The notes under the pieces are model-generated. The model had not been told where the DNA came from and ran no database searches. It worked only from the letters and a program-made list of their open reading frames with translations. A DNA stretch of 64,000 nucleotides, from the NCBI GenBank assembly GCA_017428105.1, contig JAFRRM010000038.1, positions 1 through 64,000 on the forward strand, in the 5' to 3' direction. The translations under genes were made by a program, and so were the position numbers. The number at the start of each line of letters is the position of its first letter. The first letter of the stretch is position 1. Of the stretch, positions 1 through 8,844 are shown one piece after another. The stretch is from Lachnospiraceae bacterium. Its GTDB lineage: Bacteria > Bacillota > Clostridia > Lachnospirales > Lachnospiraceae.

Positions 1-670
1 AGCGGTTCAGCACGTTGCGGAGGTCGGAGTTGTTGAGGATCTTGACGTTGCCGCCCGGATCCTTGACGCAGGTCGTGCGGATGCCGATGCTCGTGACCGT
101 CCCGCGGAAGCCGCTCACTTCGATGATGTCTCCCACGTTGAATTCGTCCTCAAATACCAGGAACACGCCCGTGACCATGTCCTCCACCAGGCTCTGCGCG
201 CCGAAGCCGATGATCAGGGCCAGGATCCCGATGCCGGCGAAGATCGTGCTGATGTTCACCCCGATCGCGGAGAAGCACCAGATGATGCCGATGATCACCA
301 GGATGTAGCTCAGCGCGCTCCGCAGCAGCGAGACCAGGCTTCTGCCCTTCCCGGACTTCGGCCGGATCTTGCTCAGCGCGAAGCTCAGGATCTTATAGAT
401 CAGGATGACGGCCAGGATGACGGCGATCACCTGGAACAGCGAGATCCAGCTGATGGTGATGCTCTGCGAGATCTTCCCCACGTCGCCGAAGAGCCTGCTC
501 CAGCTTTCCCTCAGCTTCGTCTTCGCGTCCTGGGACAGGAAGGGGATCAGAGAAGGGTTGGTGAGGAGCAGGAATACGATCAGAATGGCCGCCCAGAGGA
601 TGATCTGGGAAATGTTGACTTTCTTCCGTTCCCTGACGGGCGCTTCCTTGACCGGTGCTTTGTTTTCCAT
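1..670 (-). CDS. MscS-family mechanosensitive ion channel (C-terminus cut by window edge)
   Basis: This is a small-conductance mechanosensitive channel that releases osmolytes through the cytoplasmic membrane on hypo-osmotic shock. The first 223 codons are present. They show three hydrophobic segments, the pore-lining stretch with FGAQSLVEDMVTG, and the start of the MscS beta domain (VGDIIEVSGFRGTV, then IGIRTT and ILNNSDLRNV). The order matches MscS/YnaI-type channels, with a short N-terminal extension before the last three helices. The start ATG at 670-668 follows AAAGGAGA with 7 nt spacing. The 3' part lies outside the window. Family assignment is secure; the gating properties cannot be read from the sequence. 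Confidence 0.93.
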   Translation of the reverse strand, partial: MENKAPVKEAPVRERKKVNISQIILWAAILIVFLLLTNPSLIPFLSQDAKTKLRESWSRLFGDVGKISQSITISWISLFQVIAVILAVILIYKILSFALSKIRPKSGKGRSLVSLLRSALSYILVIIGIIWCFSAIGVNISTIFAGIGILALIIGFGAQSLVEDMVTGVFLVFEDEFNVGDIIEVSGFRGTVTSIGIRTTCVKDPGGNVKILNNSDLRNVLNR

Positions 671-844
671 GGTGTGTCTCCTTTTGCGTGACTGTCGGTG
701 TATTATGGCTGCGCGGCGCGGGCGCGGAGCCCGGCCGGAAATGATCTTATCTTACGGATGGGACGGATCTGACGGGGCGGATCCGGACCCAGGGCCGGCC
801 TCACCGGACGGATCCGGTTCGGGCGGGAGATTGCCCGGCCTGTT

Positions 845-2170
845 TCACGGCGCTTTCGGCGCGAATCTCACGTGCAGCGAGTGCTCCGTTCCCGCCTCGT
901 CCGTCATGACCCCGTACACGTACGTGGTGCCGTAGCTGAGCTCCGCCTGCTGCAGGACGGTCAGCGTGCCGCCTTCCATTTCCTGAGGCTGCAGCGCGAA
1001 GATGCCGCCCTCCATCGTGGTGGCGTAAATGTACAGTGCCGCGCTGTTCTCCACGTCCGGGCTGCCGTAGATGTCCACGGTCACGTCCCGGCCGATCATC
1101 AGGCAGCTGGGACTGAATTCGCTTTCCATGTACAGGCCCACGCCCGACGTCTGCGTGTCGTTGACGGCCAGCGATCCGTCGCCGGTGATCGTGAGGGAGC
1201 CGCCGAAATACCAGCCCCAGATCCGGATGCGGGACAGCCGGTTCGCGCCGTGCAGCTCGATGGTGAAGCCGTTGCCCATCAGGTTGGCCTCCAGGGCCAG
1301 GTCCCCGCCGTCGAAATCCGTCAGGGTCAGCGTGTTGGTGTCCGGATCGTAATGCGCGCCGCGGCTACTCAGGTCCACGACGTCCGGGAACTCCTCGGTG
1401 CGGTTGACGCCCACGTGGATCGGCAGCGTGCCTTCCTCCTCGTTCCCCATGATCAGGTATTCGGCGCCGGGCTCCAGATAAACATTCTTGTCCTCGTCCA
1501 CCGGGGTCTCCAGGTAGTCGTTCGGGTATTCGTAAGTATTGGTCCAGCGGGAGGAAGAGTAACCGTTGGGCCAGGGGTTGATCAGGATGGGGAATTCATC
1601 GTCGTAAACGGGTTCGGTGGCGGGCGGCTCGGTGGTCGGGGGTTCCGTCGCGGGCGGCTCCGTCGTGGGCGGTTCCGTCGCGGGTGCCTCGGTGGCAGGC
1701 GGCTCGGTCGTCGGCGCCTCTGTCGCTGCGGAAGCTTCGGCGGTGTCCGGGGCGGTCTCTGACGGTTCGGTCGCGGCGGGTTCCGTGAGCGGGATCTCCG
1801 TGACGGGGATCGTGGGCGCCGGGCCTTCCGGATCCATCACTTCGTGGGACGAGACGTAGAACGGGCTGTCCGAAAGCGGATCCTCCCGCAGGAGGTCGCG
1901 GCCCATGGCATCGGTCGTGATGACGACGGCAAGCACGGCGGCGGCGATCATCGCAAACCGGCGGAACAGGGTCCGGGCCGGCCGCGCGGCAGAAACCGGT
2001 TTTTCGGCGGCGGTGCCTTCGTTCCACTCCAGGCCCGGATCCGGCCGCGTAAAATCTTCCGCATCGGAAACGCCGGAATCCGGCTCACGGAAATCAGGCC
2101 CGGGCGAAGTATATTCGTCCCCGGCCGGCCGGCGTGTCCCGGATTTTCTCAACAGGTCTCTCAATGTCAT
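845..2170 (-). CDS. Membrane-anchored surface protein with TEPP stalk and beta-helix-like C-terminus
   Basis: No named function is recognised. From the ATG at 2170 the protein has 441 residues: a charged cytoplasmic part (1-70), one membrane segment (about 71-87), a stalk rich in Thr, Glu and Pro (about 126-187), and an extracellular C-terminal domain. That domain carries strand-turn repeats such as YDPDTNTLTLTDFDGG and GGSLTITGDGSLAV, resembling the parallel beta-helix repeats of firmicute surface proteins. A TTG 51 nt upstream (2221) keeps the frame open, but the ATG at 2170 has GGAG 11 nt upstream and is preferred. The topology suggests a type II membrane protein exposing a ligand- or glycan-contacting domain. 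It reads away from the glycan locus, so a link to it is only positional. Confidence 0.7.
   Translation of the reverse strand: MTLRDLLRKSGTRRPAGDEYTSPGPDFREPDSGVSDAEDFTRPDPGLEWNEGTAAEKPVSAARPARTLFRRFAMIAAAVLAVVITTDAMGRDLLREDPLSDSPFYVSSHEVMDPEGPAPTIPVTEIPLTEPAATEPSETAPDTAEASAATEAPTTEPPATEAPATEPPTTEPPATEPPTTEPPATEPVYDDEFPILINPWPNGYSSSRWTNTYEYPNDYLETPVDEDKNVYLEPGAEYLIMGNEEEGTLPIHVGVNRTEEFPDVVDLSSRGAHYDPDTNTLTLTDFDGGDLALEANLMGNGFTIELHGANRLSRIRIWGWYFGGSLTITGDGSLAVNDTQTSGVGLYMESEFSPSCLMIGRDVTVDIYGSPDVENSAALYIYATTMEGGIFALQPQEMEGGTLTVLQQAELSYGTTYVYGVMTDEAGTEHSLHVRFAPKAP
1613..1720 (-). repeat. Coding tandem repeat for the TEPPAT/TEPPTT stalk
   Basis: About six imperfect 18-nt units encode alternating TEPPAT and TEPPTT motifs in the surface protein spanning 845-2170. 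On the plus strand the units read as variations of ggttccgtcgcgggcggc. Such arrays can expand or contract by slippage, which would change the stalk length. Confidence 0.75.
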
Positions 2171-2243
2171 GGCGGTTTCTGCTCCGGAACTTATGATACC
2201 ACCATTTGAGCGGCTGTTCAAGCAGTAAACGGCGGATTGCGTT

Positions 2244-2271
2244 TTGCTTGCTTTTTCATTGACTGTATGCT
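2244..2271 (+). promoter_or_regulatory. Candidate promoter of the LCP gene / glycan locus
   Basis: TTGCTT (2244-2249) and TATGCT (2266-2271) are separated by 16 nt, and an overlapping TATACT lies at 2274-2279. This is the only A+T-rich stretch before the long run of plus-strand genes that starts at 2343. The exact -10 element is ambiguous. Confidence 0.35.
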
Positions 2272-2342
2272 ATTATACTGCGCATAGGGCAAAGGAGTTA
2301 TTCTGATGCCTTGTATGATATTGGGAAAAGAGAGGCAAATAC

Positions 2343-4181
2343 ATGAGCATTGAGGATAAGGCGCAGGATGGCGGGAATACGATGAGAAACGGCTCCGGAA
2401 GCCGCGTTTCCCGCAGCCGGAGCAACCGGAACAAGACGGTCAATCTTCCCGGCATCCTGATCACGGCTTTGTTAGTCCTGGTGGAGGGCTGGTTTTTCTC
2501 CCGCCTGCTCCGCCTTAAGATGCTGCCCGCCAAGTATATGGTGCTGATTGCGGTCGGCCTTGTACTGCTGGCCGGAGCCGTGGGGTACCTGTGCTGGGAC
2601 ATCCGGAGACGCACCCGGTTCATCATCGGGGCGGCCATCGCGCTGCTGGGGAGCGTCGGGCTGATCATCGGCTCCGGCGTCATCAACAAAGTGCATAACA
2701 GTATCAAGCAGTGGGAAGTCCCCACTACCGAGGCGCATCAGACCGTTTCTATGGGCATTTACGTGCTGCGGGATGACAGCCTGTCCGCACTGGAAGACCT
2801 GTCCGGCTCCGTGATCGGCATCATGGAGACCGTTGACCGGGATGAGTCCGAACAGGTGCTGGATGAGATCTCCGCCAAAATGAAGGAACCGCTGCAGGTC
2901 AGGACCTACGGCAGCTTTACGGAAGTCATCCAGGGCCTGTACAACGGAGAGGTCCGGGCCGTCATCCTGGATCAGGAATACATCCATGTGCTGTCCGGGA
3001 TCTCCGGATATCAGGACGTGACGGAGAAAGTCCGCCTGATCACGGATTATTATGCGGAAAGACCCACGCAGATGCCGACGCTGCCCGGCGAATCCACTGC
3101 CGTGACCACGGCGGAGGATCCTTCCGCCGAACAGACGGATCCTCATCACGGGACCCGCAGCTGGAGCATCATCAAGCACGCGACGACGGAATCGCAGGAA
3201 GCCACGGAAGGCACCGACGAGACCCCGGCCCCGACTGTGTCCACGACCGAATGGCCGGAGGGCCCGATCGGGACCACGCCGCCGCCCACCCAGCCGCCGA
3301 CGGCCTGGGCCATTGACGTACCTACCGGTCAGGAAGGCAATATTTTCACGATCTATATTTCCGGTCTGGACACCCGCGGAGGCGGGCTGGCGGACCGCGG
3401 CAACAGCGACGTGAACATCCTGGCGGCCGTGAACATGAATACCCATCAGGTCCTGCTTCTGAACACGCCGCGGGACTATTTCGTCCCGTTCCCTACGGCG
3501 GGCGGCGCCCGGGACAAACTGACCCACGCCGGCTATTACAGCGTGCAGGCCAGCATGGACTGCCTGAAAGGCCTGTACGGGGTAACCAGCCAGTACTATT
3601 TCCGGGTGGGCTTCGACGGCCTGAAGGCTCTGGTGAATGCCATGGGCGGCGTGAGCGTGTACTCCGCGTATGAATTCGACACGGGCGAATACAAAAGACC
3701 GGTCGAAACGCAGGAAGGCGGAGATTCCACGGAGGTCCAGTATGAGACCGCCTACCGGTATCATTTCGATGCGGGCTATAATACCGTCAATGGCGACGAG
3801 GCGCTGGCCTTCGCCCGGGAACGCCGCAGTCTGCCGGGAGGCGACCGTGCCCGCGGCGGCAACCAGATGGCCCTGATCAAAGCAGTGATCAATAAACTGG
3901 CGTCATTTTCCACCATCGCAAACCTTGACGCCGTCCTGAGCGCCGTGGGCGGACTGGTCCGCACGACCGTGCCTTACGATACGATCGCGGCTTTCGGCCG
4001 CAGCGTCCTGGGAGGCGACAGCTGGAATGTGGTCACTTATAATGTGAACGGGAGCGGCGGCATGGAGTACAGCTTCAGCATCGGCACCTCCGCCTACGTC
4101 ATGTACCCGGACTACGGTACGGTCTCCTATGCTCAGAGGCTGATCCGCCAGGTCTACAACGGCGAATGGGTCAGCCCGTAA
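2343..4181 (+). CDS. LytR-CpsA-Psr (LCP) family wall glycopolymer transferase
   Basis: LCP enzymes move undecaprenyl-pyrophosphate-linked glycopolymers onto peptidoglycan outside the membrane. The 612-residue protein has three membrane segments (about 35-55, 64-84, 93-112). An external region at about 135-232 resembles a solute-binding-protein fold (LEDLSGSVIGIMETVD, YNGEVRAVILD). A Thr/Pro-rich linker follows, then the LCP domain from about 335. LCP hallmarks are ISGLDTRG, the NTPRDY arginine (R377), DKLTHAGYY and FARERRSL with a downstream GDRARGGNQ. It is the first gene of the glycan locus, 54 nt before the next, and probably performs the last step of that pathway. The extra solute-binding-like region is typical of longer clostridial LCP proteins rather than minimal TagTUV. 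Confidence 0.93.
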   Translation: MSIEDKAQDGGNTMRNGSGSRVSRSRSNRNKTVNLPGILITALLVLVEGWFFSRLLRLKMLPAKYMVLIAVGLVLLAGAVGYLCWDIRRRTRFIIGAAIALLGSVGLIIGSGVINKVHNSIKQWEVPTTEAHQTVSMGIYVLRDDSLSALEDLSGSVIGIMETVDRDESEQVLDEISAKMKEPLQVRTYGSFTEVIQGLYNGEVRAVILDQEYIHVLSGISGYQDVTEKVRLITDYYAERPTQMPTLPGESTAVTTAEDPSAEQTDPHHGTRSWSIIKHATTESQEATEGTDETPAPTVSTTEWPEGPIGTTPPPTQPPTAWAIDVPTGQEGNIFTIYISGLDTRGGGLADRGNSDVNILAAVNMNTHQVLLLNTPRDYFVPFPTAGGARDKLTHAGYYSVQASMDCLKGLYGVTSQYYFRVGFDGLKALVNAMGGVSVYSAYEFDTGEYKRPVETQEGGDSTEVQYETAYRYHFDAGYNTVNGDEALAFARERRSLPGGDRARGGNQMALIKAVINKLASFSTIANLDAVLSAVGGLVRTTVPYDTIAAFGRSVLGGDSWNVVTYNVNGSGGMEYSFSIGTSAYVMYPDYGTVSYAQRLIRQVYNGEWVSP

Positions 4182-4235
4182 AAACGGGACCGCATCGGCA
4201 TAAACGGCAAACGAGTGTAAAGGAAAGCCAGGATT

Positions 4236-5420
4236 ATGAGGGAACAATTCCGCCGGGGCAAAATCAGATATATCCTATTCATCCTGCTGGATCTTGCCTG
4301 CCTGATCGCAAGCAACTTTTTTGCGGCCTGGGTCTATGAAAAGTTCAATCACCGCGCCATCGATCCCTCCGGATATATGCCGGTGGTCATCTATATGATC
4401 GTCATCGATGTTTTTGTGAGCATCGCGCTCAACACCCTGAAAGCGGTGCTGAAGCGGAGAAAAAGAGTCGAATTCGTCCAGAGCATCAAGCATGTGGCGG
4501 CTTCTTTCGGGATCCTGGCACTTGTCCTGTTTTCCACAAAACAGGGCGCCGAGTTCTCCCGCATCATGGTCTATACCGTATACGGCGCGTACTTCATCCT
4601 TCTTGTGGCGGCGCACCTCATCTGCAGAGCCGTGGCAAGGGCCAGGATCCTCCGGAAAGAGGAGACCCCCGCAGTCCTTCTTGTCACGACGGACGGGTAC
4701 GTCCACGATGGTCTTGACGTCGTGAAACAGGCCGGAATGGACGTGCAGGGCGTTTACGTCACGGATAAATCCAATGAGTACACGGTGGATAACATCCCGA
4801 TCATCGTGGATCGGAAGGACGCCGTTGCCTTCCTCGCCTGGGAAGATATCAGCCGGGTATATATCTGCGGACCGGACGGCATCGACGTGCCGGAGACCCT
4901 GCTGCGGGAATCCAAAAACATGAGGATCCCGGTTTTCCGGGCGCCGATCCGGACGTCCCCGGACATCGAGATCGTCGGGATCCGTACAGCCCTGTCCAAA
5001 GAGGACCAGAAATCGGGGCTTTCCTTCTTCGAGAGCGAGCACGACATTCCCATTCAGATCCGGTGCTTCTATACGATATTCGAATCCGAGCAGGACAAAC
5101 AGCGGGGCTTTCACGCACACAAGCACAGCTGGCATTTCATGTTCTGCCCTTACGGAAGCATTGACGTGATCGTGGATACGGGAAAGGAAAGGAAAACGAT
5201 CAGCCTGTCCAAACCGTCGGAAGGGATCATCCTGAGCCCTCACGTCTGGCGGGAGATGGTCTGGAAAAAAGAGGGAAGCGTTCTCTGCGTGGCGGCCTCC
5301 GACCACTACGATTATGATAAGCTGAACTCCGATTATAACGAGTATCTGCAGTACCTGAGGATCCGCGACTGGTCCGCCACGATCGAGTCGGCGGAGGTCC
5401 TGGGCGGGATCATTGCCTGA
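4236..5420 (+). CDS. Hybrid: four-helix membrane and Rossmann-like half of a phosphoglycosyl transferase fused to a WxcM/FdtA-like cupin
   Basis: The N-terminal half has four membrane helices (about 11-34, 48-68, 86-102, 110-132) and an alpha/beta domain (about 144-250). Together they resemble the non-catalytic half of WbaP-type polyprenyl phosphoglycosyl transferases. Instead of the catalytic transferase domain, residues 268-382 form a cupin of the sugar 3,4-ketoisomerase (FdtA/QdtA, WxcM C-terminal) type, with RGFHAHK at 290-296 and a following GSIDVIVDTG. FdtA/QdtA enzymes convert dTDP-4-keto-6-deoxyglucose to the 3-keto isomer. The catalytic phosphoglycosyl transferase domain is encoded separately at 8047-8844. 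The domain reading is firm; whether the cupin is catalytic or a sensor is unknown. Confidence 0.75.
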   Translation: MREQFRRGKIRYILFILLDLACLIASNFFAAWVYEKFNHRAIDPSGYMPVVIYMIVIDVFVSIALNTLKAVLKRRKRVEFVQSIKHVAASFGILALVLFSTKQGAEFSRIMVYTVYGAYFILLVAAHLICRAVARARILRKEETPAVLLVTTDGYVHDGLDVVKQAGMDVQGVYVTDKSNEYTVDNIPIIVDRKDAVAFLAWEDISRVYICGPDGIDVPETLLRESKNMRIPVFRAPIRTSPDIEIVGIRTALSKEDQKSGLSFFESEHDIPIQIRCFYTIFESEQDKQRGFHAHKHSWHFMFCPYGSIDVIVDTGKERKTISLSKPSEGIILSPHVWREMVWKKEGSVLCVAASDHYDYDKLNSDYNEYLQYLRIRDWSATIESAEVLGGIIA

Positions 5421-5445
5421 CAGGGACTCTCTCCGGAAGCCTGAG

Positions 5446-5919
5446 ATGCATGAGCAGAGGAATGGAACAAGTTTTATGAACAGCTATTATGCGGGCGTGA
5501 AGATGCTGCCCTTCAGGAAATTCAATGACGGAGGCGTCATCCGGGTGGAAGGCCTCCGGGACGTTCCTTTTGAGATCAAACGGGTCTTTTACATTTACGG
5601 GCAGGGGAACGTCGGAAAAGTACGGGGAAAGCATTCGAACCGCAAGTCCGAGTTTGTCCTGTTCAACGTGAAAGGGACCAGCAAGGTCAAAACGATAGAC
5701 GAAAATCTGAACGAGAAGGTTTACGAACTGAACGAACCGGGACAGGGGATCTACCTTCCCCGCATGGTCTGGAAGGAAATGTATGATTTCAGCGAAGACT
5801 CCGTCCTGATGGTCCTCTCCAACGAATATTACGACGCCGGAGAGTACATCCGGAATTTTGATGATTTCGTACAGGAGATGCGGCATATCGAGGCCGAGGA
5901 AGCCTGGAACAACGAGTAA
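5446..5919 (+). CDS. WxcM/FdtA-like sugar 3,4-ketoisomerase cupin protein
   Basis: This stand-alone cupin of about 157 residues follows the cupin fused to the upstream membrane protein. It carries VRGKHSNRKSEFVLFNVKG where FdtA has RGxHAH, so one of the two metal or active-site histidines differs. It is followed by GTSKVKTID and PRMVWKEMY, the beta-strand pattern of the family. The ATG at 5446 follows GGAAG at 6 nt; an upstream in-frame TTG (5413) would overlap the preceding gene and has no ribosome site. It lies directly before a DegT-type sugar aminotransferase, the normal partner of FdtA/QdtA in dTDP-3-amino-3,6-dideoxyhexose synthesis. Confidence 0.8.
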   Translation: MHEQRNGTSFMNSYYAGVKMLPFRKFNDGGVIRVEGLRDVPFEIKRVFYIYGQGNVGKVRGKHSNRKSEFVLFNVKGTSKVKTIDENLNEKVYELNEPGQGIYLPRMVWKEMYDFSEDSVLMVLSNEYYDAGEYIRNFDDFVQEMRHIEAEEAWNNE

Positions 5920-5935
5920 GGAAGGAGAACGGAAG

Positions 5936-7027
5936 ATGATTGTCAATTCCGTGGTATTAAAGAGAACGTTCGAACTCCATAAGGCGGACTATGAAGAGGC
6001 GGCTCTGCGGGCGCTGAATTCCGGCTGGTATATCCTGGGCAAAGAACTGGAGACGTTCGAAAAAGAGTTTGCGGAATGGGCCGGCGTGAAGCACTGCGTC
6101 GGATTGAATTCCGGCACCGACGCGCTCATCCTTGCCGTCCGCGCCCTGGGGATCGGCCCCGGGGATGAAGTGATCGTCCCGGCCAACGCCTACATCGCTT
6201 CTGTCATCGGCGTGACCGAAAACGGCGCGACGCCGGTCTTTGTCGATGCGGACGAATACATGGAGATCGATGCGGACCGGATCGAAGAAAAGATCACGGA
6301 CAGAACGAAGGCCGTTCTCCCGGTCCATCTTTTCGGCCAGAGCAGCCGTATGGACAAGATCACGGAGATCTGCAGAAAACACGGCCTGAAACTGATCGAA
6401 GACTGCGCGCAGTGCCACGGGTCGACCTTCCGCGGAAAACTCACGGGGACCTTCGGCGACATCGGCTGCTTCAGTTTTTATCCGACAAAGCCGCTGGGAG
6501 CATTCGGCGACGCCGGTGCGATCCTGACTGACAATGACGAACTGGCGGACCGGGTCCGGCTGCTCCGCAACTACGGCAGCCGCCTGAAATACCGCAACGA
6601 GATCAACGGAGTCAATACCCGCATGGACGAGATCCAGGCGGCTCTGCTGAAGGTCGGCCTGAAATATATGGCGGAAGGAACTGCCGAACGGAAGCGGCAG
6701 GCGGCCCTGTATCAAGCAGAACTGAAAAATCCGAAAGTGATCATCCCCCCCGTTTACGCCGAGGTCGATCATGTTTATCATCTGTTCCCGGTCCTGGTCG
6801 ATGACCGGGAGGCTTTCCTGGCCTATCTGAAGGAAAACGGCATCAGCACGCAGGTGCATTATCCGATCCCTCCCTATGTGGCCGAATGCTACGCGGAATG
6901 GGGATATCAGTGGGAGGATTTTCCGTACGCGGCGCGGTACGCGAGACAGGAAGTATCCCTGCCGATCTATGCGGGACTGCCGGATGAGGAACTCCGGTAC
7001 GTGATCGACGTGATCAACCGGTATTAA
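5936..7027 (+). CDS. DegT/DnrJ/EryC1/StrS-family sugar aminotransferase (FdtB/QdtB type)
   Basis: A PLP-dependent enzyme that aminates a keto-sugar nucleotide. The 363-residue length is standard. Seen motifs are GLNSGTDAL (phosphate cup), EDCAQCHG (the Asp that pairs with the PLP nitrogen), SFYPTKPLGAFGDAGA with the Schiff-base lysine K185, and NTRMDEIQAA (partner-subunit loop). It sits 16 nt after the ketoisomerase-like gene, supporting a 3-amino-3,6-dideoxyhexose (Fuc3N or Qui3N) route. The start ATG at 5936 is preceded by GAAGGAGAAC. Other members of this family act at C4, so the position of the amine is inferred from the neighbouring cupin. Confidence 0.9.
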   Translation: MIVNSVVLKRTFELHKADYEEAALRALNSGWYILGKELETFEKEFAEWAGVKHCVGLNSGTDALILAVRALGIGPGDEVIVPANAYIASVIGVTENGATPVFVDADEYMEIDADRIEEKITDRTKAVLPVHLFGQSSRMDKITEICRKHGLKLIEDCAQCHGSTFRGKLTGTFGDIGCFSFYPTKPLGAFGDAGAILTDNDELADRVRLLRNYGSRLKYRNEINGVNTRMDEIQAALLKVGLKYMAEGTAERKRQAALYQAELKNPKVIIPPVYAEVDHVYHLFPVLVDDREAFLAYLKENGISTQVHYPIPPYVAECYAEWGYQWEDFPYAARYARQEVSLPIYAGLPDEELRYVIDVINRY

Positions 7028-7066
7028 CGGGAACGGACCCTTTTGCCCGGGAGGAAAGGCGGTCTC

Positions 7067-8041
7067 ATGGAAGACAAAAGCTTATGGTATATACGGAGAG
7101 TAACGGCGGAAGAGTATAAAAGTCTTGTGCCGGATCGGCGCGTTTTCTTCAATGAACCGGATTTTGCCGAACTGAACCGGGAAAAGGTCGATGAAGTATA
7201 CTACCTGATCTTTATGAGGGAGAGTTCCGCCCGGTTCGGACTGATCGCGGGAAGAACCGGCAGCGAAATGCGCACACCGTTCTCCGCCCCGTATTCCTAT
7301 CCGGTCTCCATCATCAGCGAGTCGAAGCAGGAGACCATCGACGCGGCACTGGAGATCTATGAGGAATACTGCGCGGAGCAGGGCGTGGAAACCGTCCGGT
7401 TCGTGTTTCCTCCGCTTTTCTATGACGAACACCAGCTCAGCGGCTGGGTGAGCGCACTCTACCGGAAACAGTACTCTTTTGCGAACATTGATCTGAATTT
7501 CAGTCTGGATCTGAAAAAACTGAATGTGGAGGAAGAGGCCTACGGACAGATGATCACGCAGAAAGGGCGGAAAGCGCTCCGGAAGGCGAGAAAATCGGGG
7601 CTGGAAGTCATTCGCTGCGAAACGGAGGAAGATCTCCGGGAAGCGTATGAGATCATTCAGATCGGCCACGACGCGAAAGGATTTCCGGTCCATATGACGT
7701 ATGAACAGCTGTCGGACACCCTGAAACTGGTTGGCCACGACGCATTCATCGTCCGCAGGGACGGGATCGGGATCGTCGCGGAGTATCTGTACAGGATCAA
7801 CGACAGGATCGTGCAGGGCATTTATACAGGCACTCACCCGGATTACATGGACTGCAACGGGATGAATCTGCTGACCTATCACACGATCCGCTATTACGGG
7901 GACCTGGGGTTTGAGATCCTGGATAAAGCGACCGCGGGAAAGGACAGCATACCGAATTATACGCTCGGTAACTTCAAGGAGAGCGTCGGGTGCGAACGCA
8001 GCCTGAAATACACGTTTGAAAAAACGCTGCGGAAGGGATGA
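7067..8041 (+). CDS. FemAB/GNAT-like acyl- or aminoacyltransferase
   Basis: The 324-residue protein has the double-GNAT layout of FemAB-like proteins. An N-terminal half begins FFNEPDFAEL, a basic stretch (TQKGRKALRKARKSGLEV) lies near the middle, and the C-terminal half carries EYLYRINDRIVQGIYTGTHPDYM and a final DKATAGKDSIPNYTLGNFKESVG. In nucleotide-sugar loci such proteins acylate the amino group made by the preceding aminotransferase, or add an amino acid. ATG 7067 follows GAGGAAAGG with about 8 nt spacing. It would complete an N-acylated 3-amino sugar here; the acyl donor cannot be read from the sequence. Confidence 0.7.
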   Translation: MEDKSLWYIRRVTAEEYKSLVPDRRVFFNEPDFAELNREKVDEVYYLIFMRESSARFGLIAGRTGSEMRTPFSAPYSYPVSIISESKQETIDAALEIYEEYCAEQGVETVRFVFPPLFYDEHQLSGWVSALYRKQYSFANIDLNFSLDLKKLNVEEEAYGQMITQKGRKALRKARKSGLEVIRCETEEDLREAYEIIQIGHDAKGFPVHMTYEQLSDTLKLVGHDAFIVRRDGIGIVAEYLYRINDRIVQGIYTGTHPDYMDCNGMNLLTYHTIRYYGDLGFEILDKATAGKDSIPNYTLGNFKESVGCERSLKYTFEKTLRKG

Positions 8042-8046
8042 ACGGT

Positions 8047-8844
8047 ATGGGGACTGAAACGGTAGGAAACAAAAATCTGATATCGAATGAAGAGGAAAGG
8101 TATGCGGCGTTTCTGAAGGAACGGAACCTTGCCAGGACGAACGATATGGACGAACCGGTGCGCCCCCGCCGCAATTTTTATTCCCGGTATATGAAACGGG
8201 CGCTCGATCTTCTGATCGGCATCCCGGTTTTTCTTATATTGCTTCCGTTCAACCTGGTCTTCGGGATCTGCACGTTCTTTGACGTGGGCCGGCCTGTTTT
8301 CTATAAACAGACGCGGATAGGCCGGGACGGGAAACCGTTCATCATGATCAAATTCCGGAACATGAACAACAGGACGGATGAGAACGGCATTCTGCTTCCG
8401 CCAAACGAGCGGGTCACGAAGTTCGGAAAATTCATGCGCAAGTTCTCCCTGGATGAACTGCTGAATTTCTGGTCTGTCGTGAAGGGCGACATGAGCATCA
8501 TCGGACCGCGCCCCATGCCGGAATTCTTTGTGGAAAGAATGAGCGAGCGCCACAAAATGCGCCATGCCGTGAGACCGGGACTGGAGTGTCCGTATACGGT
8601 GCCTGAAGGGACCTTGCTGAACAACTATTACTGGAAATTCGAAAACGACGTCTGGTACGTCGAAAATATCAGTTTCCGGACGGACCTGAAGATGATCGGA
8701 AGGCTGTTCCGGCTGACGTTCAATATGTCGAACCGCGGAGACCATGCCGGCGGACTCAGCTATTTCGTCGGGTACGACGACGACGGGCACGCGATCAGTC
8801 TCCGGCAGGCGAAAGAGATGTACACACTGGAGCAGGAATCATGA
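8047..8844 (+). CDS. Bacterial sugar transferase (monotopic phosphoglycosyl transferase, PglC/WcaJ type)
   Basis: This enzyme starts repeat-unit synthesis by transferring a sugar-1-phosphate to undecaprenyl phosphate at the inner face of the membrane. Family marks are KRALDLLIGIPVFLILLP (re-entrant helix), PVFYKQTRIGRDGKPF, IKFRNM, the catalytic Asp-Glu pair in SLDELLNFW, and KGDMSIIGPRPMPEF. The 265-residue length is the minimal catalytic form, without the long N-terminal membrane half, which appears on the protein at 4236-5420. GGAAGGG at 8031-8037 fits the ATG at 8047 (9 nt) better than the ATG at 8038 that overlaps the previous stop. Confidence 0.92.
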   Translation: MGTETVGNKNLISNEEERYAAFLKERNLARTNDMDEPVRPRRNFYSRYMKRALDLLIGIPVFLILLPFNLVFGICTFFDVGRPVFYKQTRIGRDGKPFIMIKFRNMNNRTDENGILLPPNERVTKFGKFMRKFSLDELLNFWSVVKGDMSIIGPRPMPEFFVERMSERHKMRHAVRPGLECPYTVPEGTLLNNYYWKFENDVWYVENISFRTDLKMIGRLFRLTFNMSNRGDHAGGLSYFVGYDDDGHAISLRQAKEMYTLEQES

